Below, piece after piece: positions 56,455 to 63,244 of a stretch of 64,000 bases of DNA; position 1 is the stretch's first letter; every line of letters begins with the position of its first letter. The notes beneath the pieces were generated by a model that did not search any database, had not been told where the DNA came from, and saw only the letters and a program-made list of their open reading frames with translations. The translations under genes and the position numbers were made by a program. Location of the stretch: positions 1 through 64,000 of the forward strand of contig ONOQ01000001.1 in the NCBI GenBank assembly GCA_900319485.1. The letters are read 5' to 3'. The DNA is from an uncultured Bacteroidales bacterium (GTDB lineage: Bacteria > Bacteroidota > Bacteroidia > Bacteroidales > UBA932).

Positions 56455-56853
56455 CTACAAGGTGACGCTTAGAAGTTCGTGGGCAATTTCGTGTATGCCG
56501 GATTCAATCTTCCTGGCCTGGGAGTCTGATATATAGGTGTCGCCAAGTTTGTAATGCCTCATCAGCGATGGATTGATCCCGATTCGTTTTGCCAGTTTTG
56601 ATACGTTTAGAAACTCGAACAAATCAAAGAACGCGGAAACGTCGTACTTGTATTCAAACTCCGGATTAAGCAGTTCTGCCGGAATATCCGATGCTGAATC
56701 ATATGATTCCAACACCTCCTGAAAGGAATTCAGAAAGTCTTGTTTGGCTTCTGCGGCAGTGGCGCCCTCGCCAATAATGACCGACTTGGTGTTTTTTGTG
56801 AAAGCGCCGAATCCGTTTTCGTCCTTTTCTATCACAACGGTAATCTTGCCCAT
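56455..56853 (-). CDS. hicB: HicB antitoxin (pair 2)
   Basis: 132 aa. HicB N-terminal fold: 'ITVVIEKDENGFGAFTKNTKSVIIGEGATAAEAKQDFLNSFQEV'. C-terminal HTH: 'FFDLFEFLNVSKLAKRIGINPSLMRHYKLGDTYISDSQARKIESG'. The HTH is clearly related to that of the orphan HicB at 2570 ('FFNFFDFINVSRFAEYAGVNESKMRAYKSG'), suggesting a shared ancestor within this genome. One base separates it from the hicA stop. Confidence 0.88.
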   Translation of the reverse strand: MGKITVVIEKDENGFGAFTKNTKSVIIGEGATAAEAKQDFLNSFQEVLESYDSASDIPAELLNPEFEYKYDVSAFFDLFEFLNVSKLAKRIGINPSLMRHYKLGDTYISDSQARKIESGIHEIAHELLSVTL

Positions 56854-56854
56854 A

Positions 56855-57040
56855 TCAGTTCTCTGTTATTGTTTTTATCAACCTTTTCATTAATCCCGGT
56901 CTGACTTCTTGACTTAAGTGCCGTTCCAACTGGATTGTTTCTTTCTTGTCTGGGTGCATGTAAATATCGTGCTTGGCTCCAGATCTGTGTTTATACCAAC
57001 CATATTGTTTGGCCAGTCTTATCATCTCACTCCATTTCAT
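56855..57040 (-). CDS. hicA: HicA toxin (pair 2)
   Basis: 61 aa. HicA features: 'MIRLAKQYGWYKHRSGAKHDIYMHPDKKETIQLERHLSQEVRPGLMKRLIK', with catalytic His in GAKHDIY and the later 'P-R-H-x-x-x-E-(V/I)-x-x-G' segment ('LERHLSQEVRPG'). Predicted mRNA interferase inhibited by the HicB encoded one base downstream. The family here differs from pair 1 (longer catalytic loop), so the two modules were not recently duplicated. Confidence 0.88.
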   Translation of the reverse strand: MKWSEMIRLAKQYGWYKHRSGAKHDIYMHPDKKETIQLERHLSQEVRPGLMKRLIKTITEN

Positions 57041-57042
57041 CG

Positions 57043-57073
57043 CAAATATAACACATTTTTGTGATACAACAAA
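57043..57073 (-). promoter_or_regulatory. Promoter of hicAB pair 2
   Basis: On the minus strand: TTTG (plus CAAA 57070-57073), a 19-bp spacer and TATATTTG (plus CAAATATA 57043-57050), 2 bp before the hicA start; nearly leaderless. Confidence 0.6.
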
Positions 57074-57116
57074 TAATTATTTATTGGCGGAAGATCGGCA
57101 GCCTTTTGCAGAATAG

Positions 57117-57186
57117 CAAGAATCACAAAAAAAGTTTTTACGTTTCAACGGATTAGGGACGAAAAGACGTATATAGGGACGAATGA
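57117..57186 (+). repeat. Dispersed element, copy 2, with TAGGGACGAA direct repeats
   Basis: It begins CAAGAATCACAAAAAAAG and ends with two TAGGGACGA repeats starting 20 bp apart (57154 and 57174). About 90% identical by eye to copy 3 at 61643. It lies just upstream of a promoter-like pair (TTG 57203-57205 and TAACTTAG 57226-57233) for the CotH-like gene, so the repeats sit where an activator would bind. Confidence 0.8.
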
Positions 57187-57241
57187 CAGTTGTCGTATTA
57201 CCTTGTTAATTATAATAGAATTGAGTAACTTAGCACTCTCT

Positions 57242-58825
57242 ATGAAAAAAATCCTCGCATACGTCGCCACTCTGGCATTTGCTCTCTGCTGCACCAAGGC
57301 TCCGGAGTCGGCACCAAAAGAGGAAACCCCTCAGCAGCAGGAGGAGGAGTCTTCTGCTCCTTCCCTTAAGTCTATAACCATAATAGACAGCATTGTCACT
57401 TTGGAGCCGGGCGGCAGCGCTCCCCTTCATTTCACCGTTGAGGATCCTGACTGTCAGTTACAGGAAGTGACGCTTCTTGGCACGGACGGCAATGTCCCTT
57501 CCCGTTTCCATCTTGAATCATTTGAAAAGGACCAGAATCCCGGAAGCTATGTTGCCATAGTCCAGAATGACACCAAGGACGAGAGCTACAACCGCACGGT
57601 TAAGCTTCGTGTCAAAGATAAGGATGGGGTGGCCGTTCAGTCTGCGAATTTTATGGTTGTGGGTAAAACCTACAAGCCTGGAATGGTTCACACGGGCCTC
57701 CCCGTGGTTTTTGTAGATACAGATGGCGGCAAGGCAATAACTTCAAAGGAGACGTATGTTGACGCAAAGATCTCAATAGTAGGGACGGATGCCATTGAAG
57801 GCCTTCAGGAAATGAACTGCAGCATCCGCGGCCGCGGAAATACCACCTGGGAGTGGCCCAAGAAGCCATATCTTGTGAAACTGGAAGAAAAGGCGTCCGT
57901 ATTCGGCTATCCCGAGCACAAGCGCTGGGTCCTTCTTGCAAACTTTATGGACCGCACAATGATGCGCAATATGGTTGCAATGAAAGTGTCCTCAATGACG
58001 CGCCTTGCCTGGACCCCCAGAAGCCAGACCGTGGAACTGGTTCTCAACGGCAAGCACGTGGGGAACTACCTCCTCATAGAGCAGGTGAGGGTGGACGGAG
58101 ACCGTGTCAACATTGACAAGAACGACGGCTACCTCCTGGAACTTGACTTCCATTATGACAACGAGTTCCAATGGACGGAGCACGGCATTCCCTTTGCCGT
58201 GAAGCACCCGGACCCCGAGGAACCTTCCGAACTCACCCAGGAGAAGAAGACATTCATTAAAAACTACATAACAACCGCTTCCAATGCCATTTACGGCAGT
58301 AATTTCAAGGACCCTTCAAACGGTTATGCCAGATATCTGGACGTGGATTCCTTCATAGATTACTGGATAGTCTTTGAAGTTATGACAAACCACGAACTAG
58401 GTAACCCCGGAAGCGTGTTCATCCATAAGGACAAGGGCGGAAAACTGGTTGCCGGTCCCTGCTGGGACTTTGACTGGGGAGTGCTTACATTTGACACAAC
58501 AGGCGGAGACAGACGCCTCATAAACCGCCACGCCATCTGGTATGACCGCCTGTTCCAGGATCCTGCATTCCTTGAAAAGACAAGGGCCCGTATCAGGGAA
58601 CTCCTGCCTCAACTTCAGACCATTCCGGATTACATAGATGAGTGCGAGGCCCTCCTTGCAGAGAGCGCCAAACTCAATTTCAAACTGTGGAATCCCGCCG
58701 AAGACGCCTCGATGAACGGCGGCCAGATCATCAACGGAGATGAACGGATGTCCTTCCACGATGCCGTTGCCCGCATCAAGAAGAACTACAACATCCACCT
58801 CCAGTTTGTGCTGGATAATCTATAG
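57242..58825 (+). CDS. CotH-family kinase-like lipoprotein
   Basis: 527 aa from ATG 57242; the longer frame starts before the promoter. The lipobox lies around 'FALCC' (residues ~14-18), followed by a Glu/Gln-rich linker (about 24-38). An Ig-like N-terminal domain ('SIVTLEPGGSAPLHFTVEDPDCQLQEVTLLG') precedes a CotH domain: 'NCSIRGRGNTTWEWPKKPYLVKLEEKASVFGYPEHKRWVLLANFMDRTMMRNMVA', 'GKHVGNYLLIEQVRVDGDRVNI', 'FIDYWIVFEVMTNHELGNPGSVFIHKDKGGKLVAGPCWDFDWGV'. In spore formers CotH phosphorylates coat proteins; in Bacteroidales such lipoproteins are common but their substrates are unknown. Convergent with yifB. Confidence 0.85.
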   Translation: MKKILAYVATLAFALCCTKAPESAPKEETPQQQEEESSAPSLKSITIIDSIVTLEPGGSAPLHFTVEDPDCQLQEVTLLGTDGNVPSRFHLESFEKDQNPGSYVAIVQNDTKDESYNRTVKLRVKDKDGVAVQSANFMVVGKTYKPGMVHTGLPVVFVDTDGGKAITSKETYVDAKISIVGTDAIEGLQEMNCSIRGRGNTTWEWPKKPYLVKLEEKASVFGYPEHKRWVLLANFMDRTMMRNMVAMKVSSMTRLAWTPRSQTVELVLNGKHVGNYLLIEQVRVDGDRVNIDKNDGYLLELDFHYDNEFQWTEHGIPFAVKHPDPEEPSELTQEKKTFIKNYITTASNAIYGSNFKDPSNGYARYLDVDSFIDYWIVFEVMTNHELGNPGSVFIHKDKGGKLVAGPCWDFDWGVLTFDTTGGDRRLINRHAIWYDRLFQDPAFLEKTRARIRELLPQLQTIPDYIDECEALLAESAKLNFKLWNPAEDASMNGGQIINGDERMSFHDAVARIKKNYNIHLQFVLDNL

Positions 58826-58826
58826 G

Positions 58827-60383
58827 TCACAGTCCCATTATATGCCGCCGGTCAAGGAAACGGTAACTGGCGGCTTCGGCAAGGTGCTCCGGGAGGATGT
58901 CCTGGACGCCGGCAAGGTCTGCAATTGTGCGGGCAATCTTGATGATGCGGGTGTATGCGCGGGCGCTGAGCCCCTGGCGGTCGATTATCTTTTCAAGAAG
59001 GTCTTTACAGGGGGCCGATAAAGGGCAGAACTCCTCCAACTGCGCCCCGCTCATTTCTGCATTGGTGTAGATCCCAAGCCCCTCGAAGCGCTGGAGTTGA
59101 ATTTCCCTGGCACGGACGACCCTTGCCGCCACGGCATCTGAGGCCTCCGCCTTCTTCCCTGCAATAAGCGCCTGAGTCTCAACCGGATGCATCCACAGTT
59201 GAATGTCTATCCTGTCCATAATGGGGCCACTCAGTTTGGAAAGGTACGCGTTACGGACCGTAGGGGTGCAGGTGCAGCGGTCTCCCTCCCCGTAATAGCC
59301 GCACGGGCAGGGATTGGACGCCGCCACAAGCATGAAGGACGCCGGATACTCAATCTTTGCCTTGAGGCGGGAAATGCACACTTTCCGGTCTTCCAGCGGC
59401 CCGCGGAGCGCCTCCAGGATGGACTTTGGCGCCTCGCAGAATTCGTCAAGGAAAAGGATCCCGCCGGTAGCCAGGGACACCTCACCGGGAAGGATGTTGT
59501 CCCCGCTTCCGCCGCCAAGAAGTGCCGCCTTGGAGGCCGATATATGCGGCGCCCGGAACGGCCTTGACCGAAGGAGCCCGAGGCCCCCGGAAGACGTCCC
59601 CGCCACGGAGTAGATCTTTGACGTGGTGGCGCTTTCCTCCAGGGTCATCGGCGGCAGGATTCCCGCCATAGCCTTGGCCAGGGACGTTTTTCCGCTGCCC
59701 GGAGCACCGACCAGAAGCACGTTGTGCTGGCCGGCCGCGGCCACTTCAACGCCTCTGCGCGCCGCATCCTGGCCAATTATCTCGGAGAAATCCATATACC
59801 TCTTTGCCGGATTCAGCGCCCTTTCCCGGGCCTCCCTGTACGCCTCCGTATTCCATATGAGAAGGTCCTGCGCCGGAACGCCCGAAAGGATCCGGAGCAC
59901 GTCCTCAAGCGTTTTCACCCCGTAAATCTCCGTTCCGGCGTAGTCCACGGCCTCAAGCGCGGCCGCTTCCGGAAGGATGCACCCCCTGAACCCCATTTCC
60001 ATAGCCAGTTCCACCATAGGGAGGGACCCGCTCACATACCTCACGCTTCCGTCCAGCCCCAACTCTCCCATAATGAGGTATTTGCCAAGAAGGGGCATAT
60101 CCCTCTGGCCGGAGGCCGCCACTATCCCAAGCGCAATGGGGATGTCGTAGCCGCTGCCCTGCTTGTGCATATCGGCCGGGGCCAGATTTATCACAATTTT
60201 CTTTCCCGGAACGTGGAATCCAAGCGCCTGGAGGGCCGTCACGGTGCGTAGCAGGCTCTCCTTGACGGCGGCATCGGCCAGCCCTACAAGGTGCAGGCCC
60301 ACGCCAAGGGTGATGTTGATCTCAACATTGACCGGCACGGCCTTTATGCCGATAATCTTAGCGGAATAAATATTTACAAGCAT
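58827..60383 (-). CDS. yifB: YifB/ComM-family Mg-chelatase-like AAA+ ATPase
   Basis: 518 aa. N-terminal domain with 'VNVEINITLGVGLHLVGLADAAVKESLLRTVTALQALGFHVPGKKIVINLAPADMHKQGSGYDIPIALGIVAASGQ'. AAA+ core with Walker A 'LLVGAPGSGKTSLAKAMAG', 'FRAPHISASKAALLGGGSGDNILPGEVSLATGGILFLDEFCE', and zinc-finger-like 'NPCPCGYYGEGDRCTCTP'. C-terminal Mg-chelatase segment 'GLSARAYTRIIKIARTIADLAG'. ComM-type proteins are helicases that promote branch migration in natural transformation. Its ATG overlaps the preceding lipoprotein's stop codon (TAATG), so the two are translationally coupled. Confidence 0.95.
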   Translation of the reverse strand: MLVNIYSAKIIGIKAVPVNVEINITLGVGLHLVGLADAAVKESLLRTVTALQALGFHVPGKKIVINLAPADMHKQGSGYDIPIALGIVAASGQRDMPLLGKYLIMGELGLDGSVRYVSGSLPMVELAMEMGFRGCILPEAAALEAVDYAGTEIYGVKTLEDVLRILSGVPAQDLLIWNTEAYREARERALNPAKRYMDFSEIIGQDAARRGVEVAAAGQHNVLLVGAPGSGKTSLAKAMAGILPPMTLEESATTSKIYSVAGTSSGGLGLLRSRPFRAPHISASKAALLGGGSGDNILPGEVSLATGGILFLDEFCEAPKSILEALRGPLEDRKVCISRLKAKIEYPASFMLVAASNPCPCGYYGEGDRCTCTPTVRNAYLSKLSGPIMDRIDIQLWMHPVETQALIAGKKAEASDAVAARVVRAREIQLQRFEGLGIYTNAEMSGAQLEEFCPLSAPCKDLLEKIIDRQGLSARAYTRIIKIARTIADLAGVQDILPEHLAEAASYRFLDRRHIMGL

Positions 60384-61594
60384 TACTCGATAATCTTTAA
60401 GGATGTGAAATAACCGTTGAAATCAATGGGGACAAGGCGTCCGTCCAGAAACAGCCGGTGCTTCCTCCCGGAGGTGTCGGAAAGCGCCGCCGCGAAGGTG
60501 CCGCCGCGGAAATCGGCACAGGCGGAACTGCGGATCTTAAGGTACAGGCTGTCTTCCCGGGCCGATACTATCTCTCCGCCTATATCGGCCATACTGATCC
60601 TGCCGTCACTGCCGGTGATGAAATACGCCAGGCGGTCGCCGTCGGCGTATATGTCCGGAACGCCCCGGGAACTTATCACCTGATGGCGGATTCCGTCCCT
60701 GGAACGTATCCAGTGCCGGATAAGGGTTCCGAACAGGGAATACCCCTTCACCATCATCTCTCCTTCAATGTCTATGAGTTTGCACTGGTGTATCTCCTCC
60801 CCGGCGCCAACCCCCAGGGAGTGGACGCTGTCGCCTATGACAAGGCAAAGGCTGGAAGGTGGCTCCGCGCGCCTTTCGCTGCGGTATACCGTTCCGTCCC
60901 TCACGCGTATGTCGTAGATGGCCCCGCCGCCGTTTGGGGTGACTACGGCAATTTCATCGGCCCCGTTCATAATATGGTATTCCGTTGTGACGGCGTCGCC
61001 CTTCCGGATGGTGATGCCGTACGCGAAGTGAGTGCCGCCGGGGCCCGTCTCCATCTGGCCGAAGATGGTCCCTGCGCCGGAGGAGAACACCTCTTCTCCG
61101 TTCACCCTGTAGCACAGGCCGCCCCCGGAACGCTGCCCAAGGGTACGTATGGTGTCGTTTTCGATGAGAAAGCCCTTCAGCAGTTCCTCCTCCGGGATGG
61201 TGAGCCGGTGCCTGCCGTCGCAGTAGACGGCGGTCTCTCCGTTTGCGGCAACATCGGTCCACAGGTGGCCGTCGATGATGCGTATGCGATCCGGGTCCGG
61301 CAGCGCCCCCATCGGGCAAGCGGCAACCTCCACGCTGTCGCGGAAAAGCACGGCCTCCGCGCCGCGGAAGTCCCCGTCCTTCCAGGAAGCCCATTCCGGG
61401 AAACGCAGGGCGGCGATGTAGATGCCCTTCCCGGCCGGGACATTCCAGGCCGATGAATCCGCCGCAGCCCGCTGCCCGCCTCCATAGGTGCGCGGGCCCC
61501 GGACGAAACTTCGGGGCACTATGTCGATAAGAGGTATTTTAGCGCAGGAAAGAAAGGCGGCTGCGACCGCCAGGGAAATGACGATTCTCCTCAT
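60383..61594 (-). CDS. Hypothetical lipoprotein, possible beta-propeller
   Basis: 403 aa. The signal peptide ends in lipobox FLSC near residue 17. The mature protein is rich in short strands with a recurring 'DG-x-x-x' / 'G-x-x-Y-x-(V/I)-x-x' rhythm ('RIRIIDGHLWTDVAANGETAVYCDGRHRL', 'GTVYRSERR', 'GVPDIYADGDRLAYFITGSDGRISMADIGG', 'HRLFLDGRLVPIDFNG'), which suggests a WD40- or YncE-like propeller, but no family is recognised. It is coupled to yifB by a 1-bp overlap. Dispersed element copy 3 lies 48 bp upstream, pointing the other way. Confidence 0.6.
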   Translation of the reverse strand: MRRIVISLAVAAAFLSCAKIPLIDIVPRSFVRGPRTYGGGQRAAADSSAWNVPAGKGIYIAALRFPEWASWKDGDFRGAEAVLFRDSVEVAACPMGALPDPDRIRIIDGHLWTDVAANGETAVYCDGRHRLTIPEEELLKGFLIENDTIRTLGQRSGGGLCYRVNGEEVFSSGAGTIFGQMETGPGGTHFAYGITIRKGDAVTTEYHIMNGADEIAVVTPNGGGAIYDIRVRDGTVYRSERRAEPPSSLCLVIGDSVHSLGVGAGEEIHQCKLIDIEGEMMVKGYSLFGTLIRHWIRSRDGIRHQVISSRGVPDIYADGDRLAYFITGSDGRISMADIGGEIVSAREDSLYLKIRSSACADFRGGTFAAALSDTSGRKHRLFLDGRLVPIDFNGYFTSLKIIE

Positions 61595-61642
61595 GGCTCA
61601 CAACATTTTGGCGTACAATGTCGCCAGTTGCGGGCTTAAAAG

Positions 61643-61710
61643 CAAGAATCACAAAAAAAGTTTTTACGTTTCACGTGATTAGGGACGAAAAAGCGTATAT
61701 AGGGACGAAC
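61643..61710 (+). repeat. Dispersed element, copy 3, overlapping the ispE 3' end
   Basis: It starts CAAGAATCACAAAAAAAG and carries the two TAGGGACGAA repeats (starting 61680 and 61700, 20 bp apart). The last 32 bp are also the final codons and stop of ispE, read from the other strand. Confidence 0.8.
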
Positions 61711-62512
61711 CGCTGCCGCTCATCGCGCAATACAACGCCCCCTTCGCATAAAGATCCGCCTTAATTGCGGCAAGTTCCGGGTATTTTTTGAACACCGTTT
61801 CCTCAAAATCGTTCCTCAGTTCCTCCTTCCAGGTGGAGGGATCCTGACGCAGGATTTCCGCCAGGGGTTTTTCCGGAATGCGGGGTACTATCCCGCGGTA
61901 GGCATCGGCCGTGGATACCGATATCCCCTCCGGAACCACCACCTCCAGCCTGAGGTTCCCAAGGTCCAGCGGGAACGGCTCCAGGATTTCCCCGCGGCCG
62001 GAACCCATCATGGGCTTATTATATATAAAGAAGGCGCAGTCGCTGCCAAGACGGGCGGCGTAACCGGCAAGGGCCTCATCCGAAAGCCCCAGTCCGGCAA
62101 GTTCCGATATCATCCTGAGGGCAAATGCTGCATCGGCCGATCCCCCTCCAAGGCCCGCACCCACCGGGTTTGTCTTCTCAAGGAAGATCTTCATAGGGGG
62201 GAGTTTGTGCTCTTCGGCCAGGATTGCGTACGCCTTGGCCGTAAGGTCCTTCAGGGGATCCCAGTCCACGCCTTCGCGGCGCGCTATTGTGATCATCAGT
62301 TTCCCGTCCGGGGAGATGGCCTGGGCAAGGTTGCCGTACTTTTCCTGCAGCCCGGCAATGGTGCGGCTGTAGTCCTCTCCGGTAATTATTTCAAGGGTAT
62401 CGGTAAGGCCGAAGTAGGGGACGAACAGCGTCTCAAGGTCATGGAAGCCGTCCGGGCGCTTTCTCAGGACGTTCAGTCCCAGGTTGATTTTGACGTTGGG
62501 ATGGGTGATCAT
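61679..62512 (-). CDS. ispE: 4-Diphosphocytidyl-2-C-methyl-D-erythritol kinase
   Basis: 277 aa GHMP kinase of the non-mevalonate isoprenoid pathway. Motifs: N-terminal 'PNVKINLGLNVLRKRPDGFHDLETLF', ATP loop 'NPVGAGLGGGSADAAFALRMI', 'LGSDCAFFIYNKPMMGSGRGE', and C-terminal 'CAMSGSGSSLYTLFRP'. The last residues SSLYTLFRP and the stop are encoded within the dispersed element (61679-61710); the family motif S-G-S-G-S-S is still complete, but the usual extra tail is missing. 3 bp from tsaE. Confidence 0.95.
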   Translation of the reverse strand: MITHPNVKINLGLNVLRKRPDGFHDLETLFVPYFGLTDTLEIITGEDYSRTIAGLQEKYGNLAQAISPDGKLMITIARREGVDWDPLKDLTAKAYAILAEEHKLPPMKIFLEKTNPVGAGLGGGSADAAFALRMISELAGLGLSDEALAGYAARLGSDCAFFIYNKPMMGSGRGEILEPFPLDLGNLRLEVVVPEGISVSTADAYRGIVPRIPEKPLAEILRQDPSTWKEELRNDFEETVFKKYPELAAIKADLYAKGALYCAMSGSGSSLYTLFRP

Positions 62513-62515
62513 GCT

Positions 62516-62941
62516 CTAATCCTCCCACGTTACGTTTCTTGATCCATCCGGCTGCACGGTAATATGCACTTTCAGGGTTTCTTCCGGCAGTAGTTCCTCT
62601 ATATTCTCGGGCCACTCCATAAGACACAGGCAGCCGCTGTCCAGGTAATCATACAGGCCAAGGTCCAGGGCCTCTGTGAGGCGGTTTATTCTGTAAAAGT
62701 CAAAGTGAAATACGGGCTCACCGCTTGCCGCACGGTATTCATTCAGAATTGCAAATGTAGGGGAACTCACGGCGTCTTCCCTTACTCCAAGGGCATGGCA
62801 GACAGCCGTGGTAAACGTGGTTTTACCGGCGCCCATCGGCGCATAGAACGCAATGAGCCGGTTGCCTCCGATCTCTGAAAGGAATTGTTCTGCCGCCGCC
62901 GGCAGCTGCTCAAGGCCGTGTATTGCAATGGAGTGTTTCAC
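62516..62941 (-). CDS. tsaE: tRNA threonylcarbamoyladenosine biosynthesis ATPase TsaE
   Basis: 141 aa from GTG 62939-62941 (MKHSIAIHGLEQLP…). A longer frame begins at a TTG within the -7 box, so the GTG start is preferred. Walker A 'FYAPMGAGKTTFTTAVCHALG', then 'SSPTFAILNEYRAASGEPVFHFDFYRI', 'EALDLGLYDYLDSGCLCLMEWPENIEELLP' (Walker B-like 'CLMEWPE'). TsaE powers the TsaBDE complex making t6A37 in tRNA. Coupled with ispE (3-bp gap), as a housekeeping pair. Confidence 0.95.
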   Translation of the reverse strand: MKHSIAIHGLEQLPAAAEQFLSEIGGNRLIAFYAPMGAGKTTFTTAVCHALGVREDAVSSPTFAILNEYRAASGEPVFHFDFYRINRLTEALDLGLYDYLDSGCLCLMEWPENIEELLPEETLKVHITVQPDGSRNVTWED

Positions 62942-62946
62942 GTGCG

Positions 62947-62954
62947 CAAAGATA
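62947..62954 (-). promoter_or_regulatory. -7 element of tsaE-ispE
   Basis: Minus-strand TATCTTTG (plus CAAAGATA), 5 bp before the GTG start of tsaE. Confidence 0.55.
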
Positions 62955-62996
62955 CGCAAAAAAACTTGTTTTGGGAATCATCGGCCATCTAATCCC

Positions 62997-63242
62997 GTCG
63001 CAGGTGGTGGGGCAGAATGTCGCAGGTCCGGGGGCAGAACGTCGCAGGTCCTGGTGCTAACCGTCGCAGGTCTGCGTTTTTGGCGTCACCTGCGACGCAA
63101 ATCGGCCACAGGAGACAAAAAGTGTCGCAGGTCCGACTGTTTTTGCAGACCTGCGACGTTTCTTCGTGTCACCTGCGACGTTTCTTCGTGTCACCTGCGA
63201 CATTTCCTTCGGTCACCTGCGACAGTTACTGCCACCTGCGAC
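62997..63242. repeat. Eleven-copy GTCGCAGGT array with 22-bp period
   Basis: Exact GTCGCAGGT occurs at 62997, 63019, 63041, 63063 and 63124. The inverted form ACCTGCGAC occurs at 63088, 63149, 63171, 63193, 63214 and 63234. The first four are exactly 22 bp apart; the last five are 22, 22, 21 and 20 bp apart. Spacers of ~13 bp are partly conserved (GGGGCAGAA-type on the left, GTTTCTTCGTGTC on the right). No ORF explains it, and 22 bp is not a codon multiple. It fills the gap between the tsaE promoter and the end of the barrel-protein gene. Confidence 0.9.
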
Positions 63243-63244
63243 GC

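Noticed and set aside
60458..61456. 332-codon plus-strand frame
   Set aside because: Opposite the lipoprotein coupled to yifB, which has a lipobox and proper overlap; the antisense frame has neither.
62997..63242. CRISPR array
   Set aside because: Units are 9 bp with ~13-bp partly conserved spacers in both orientations, and no cas gene is present.
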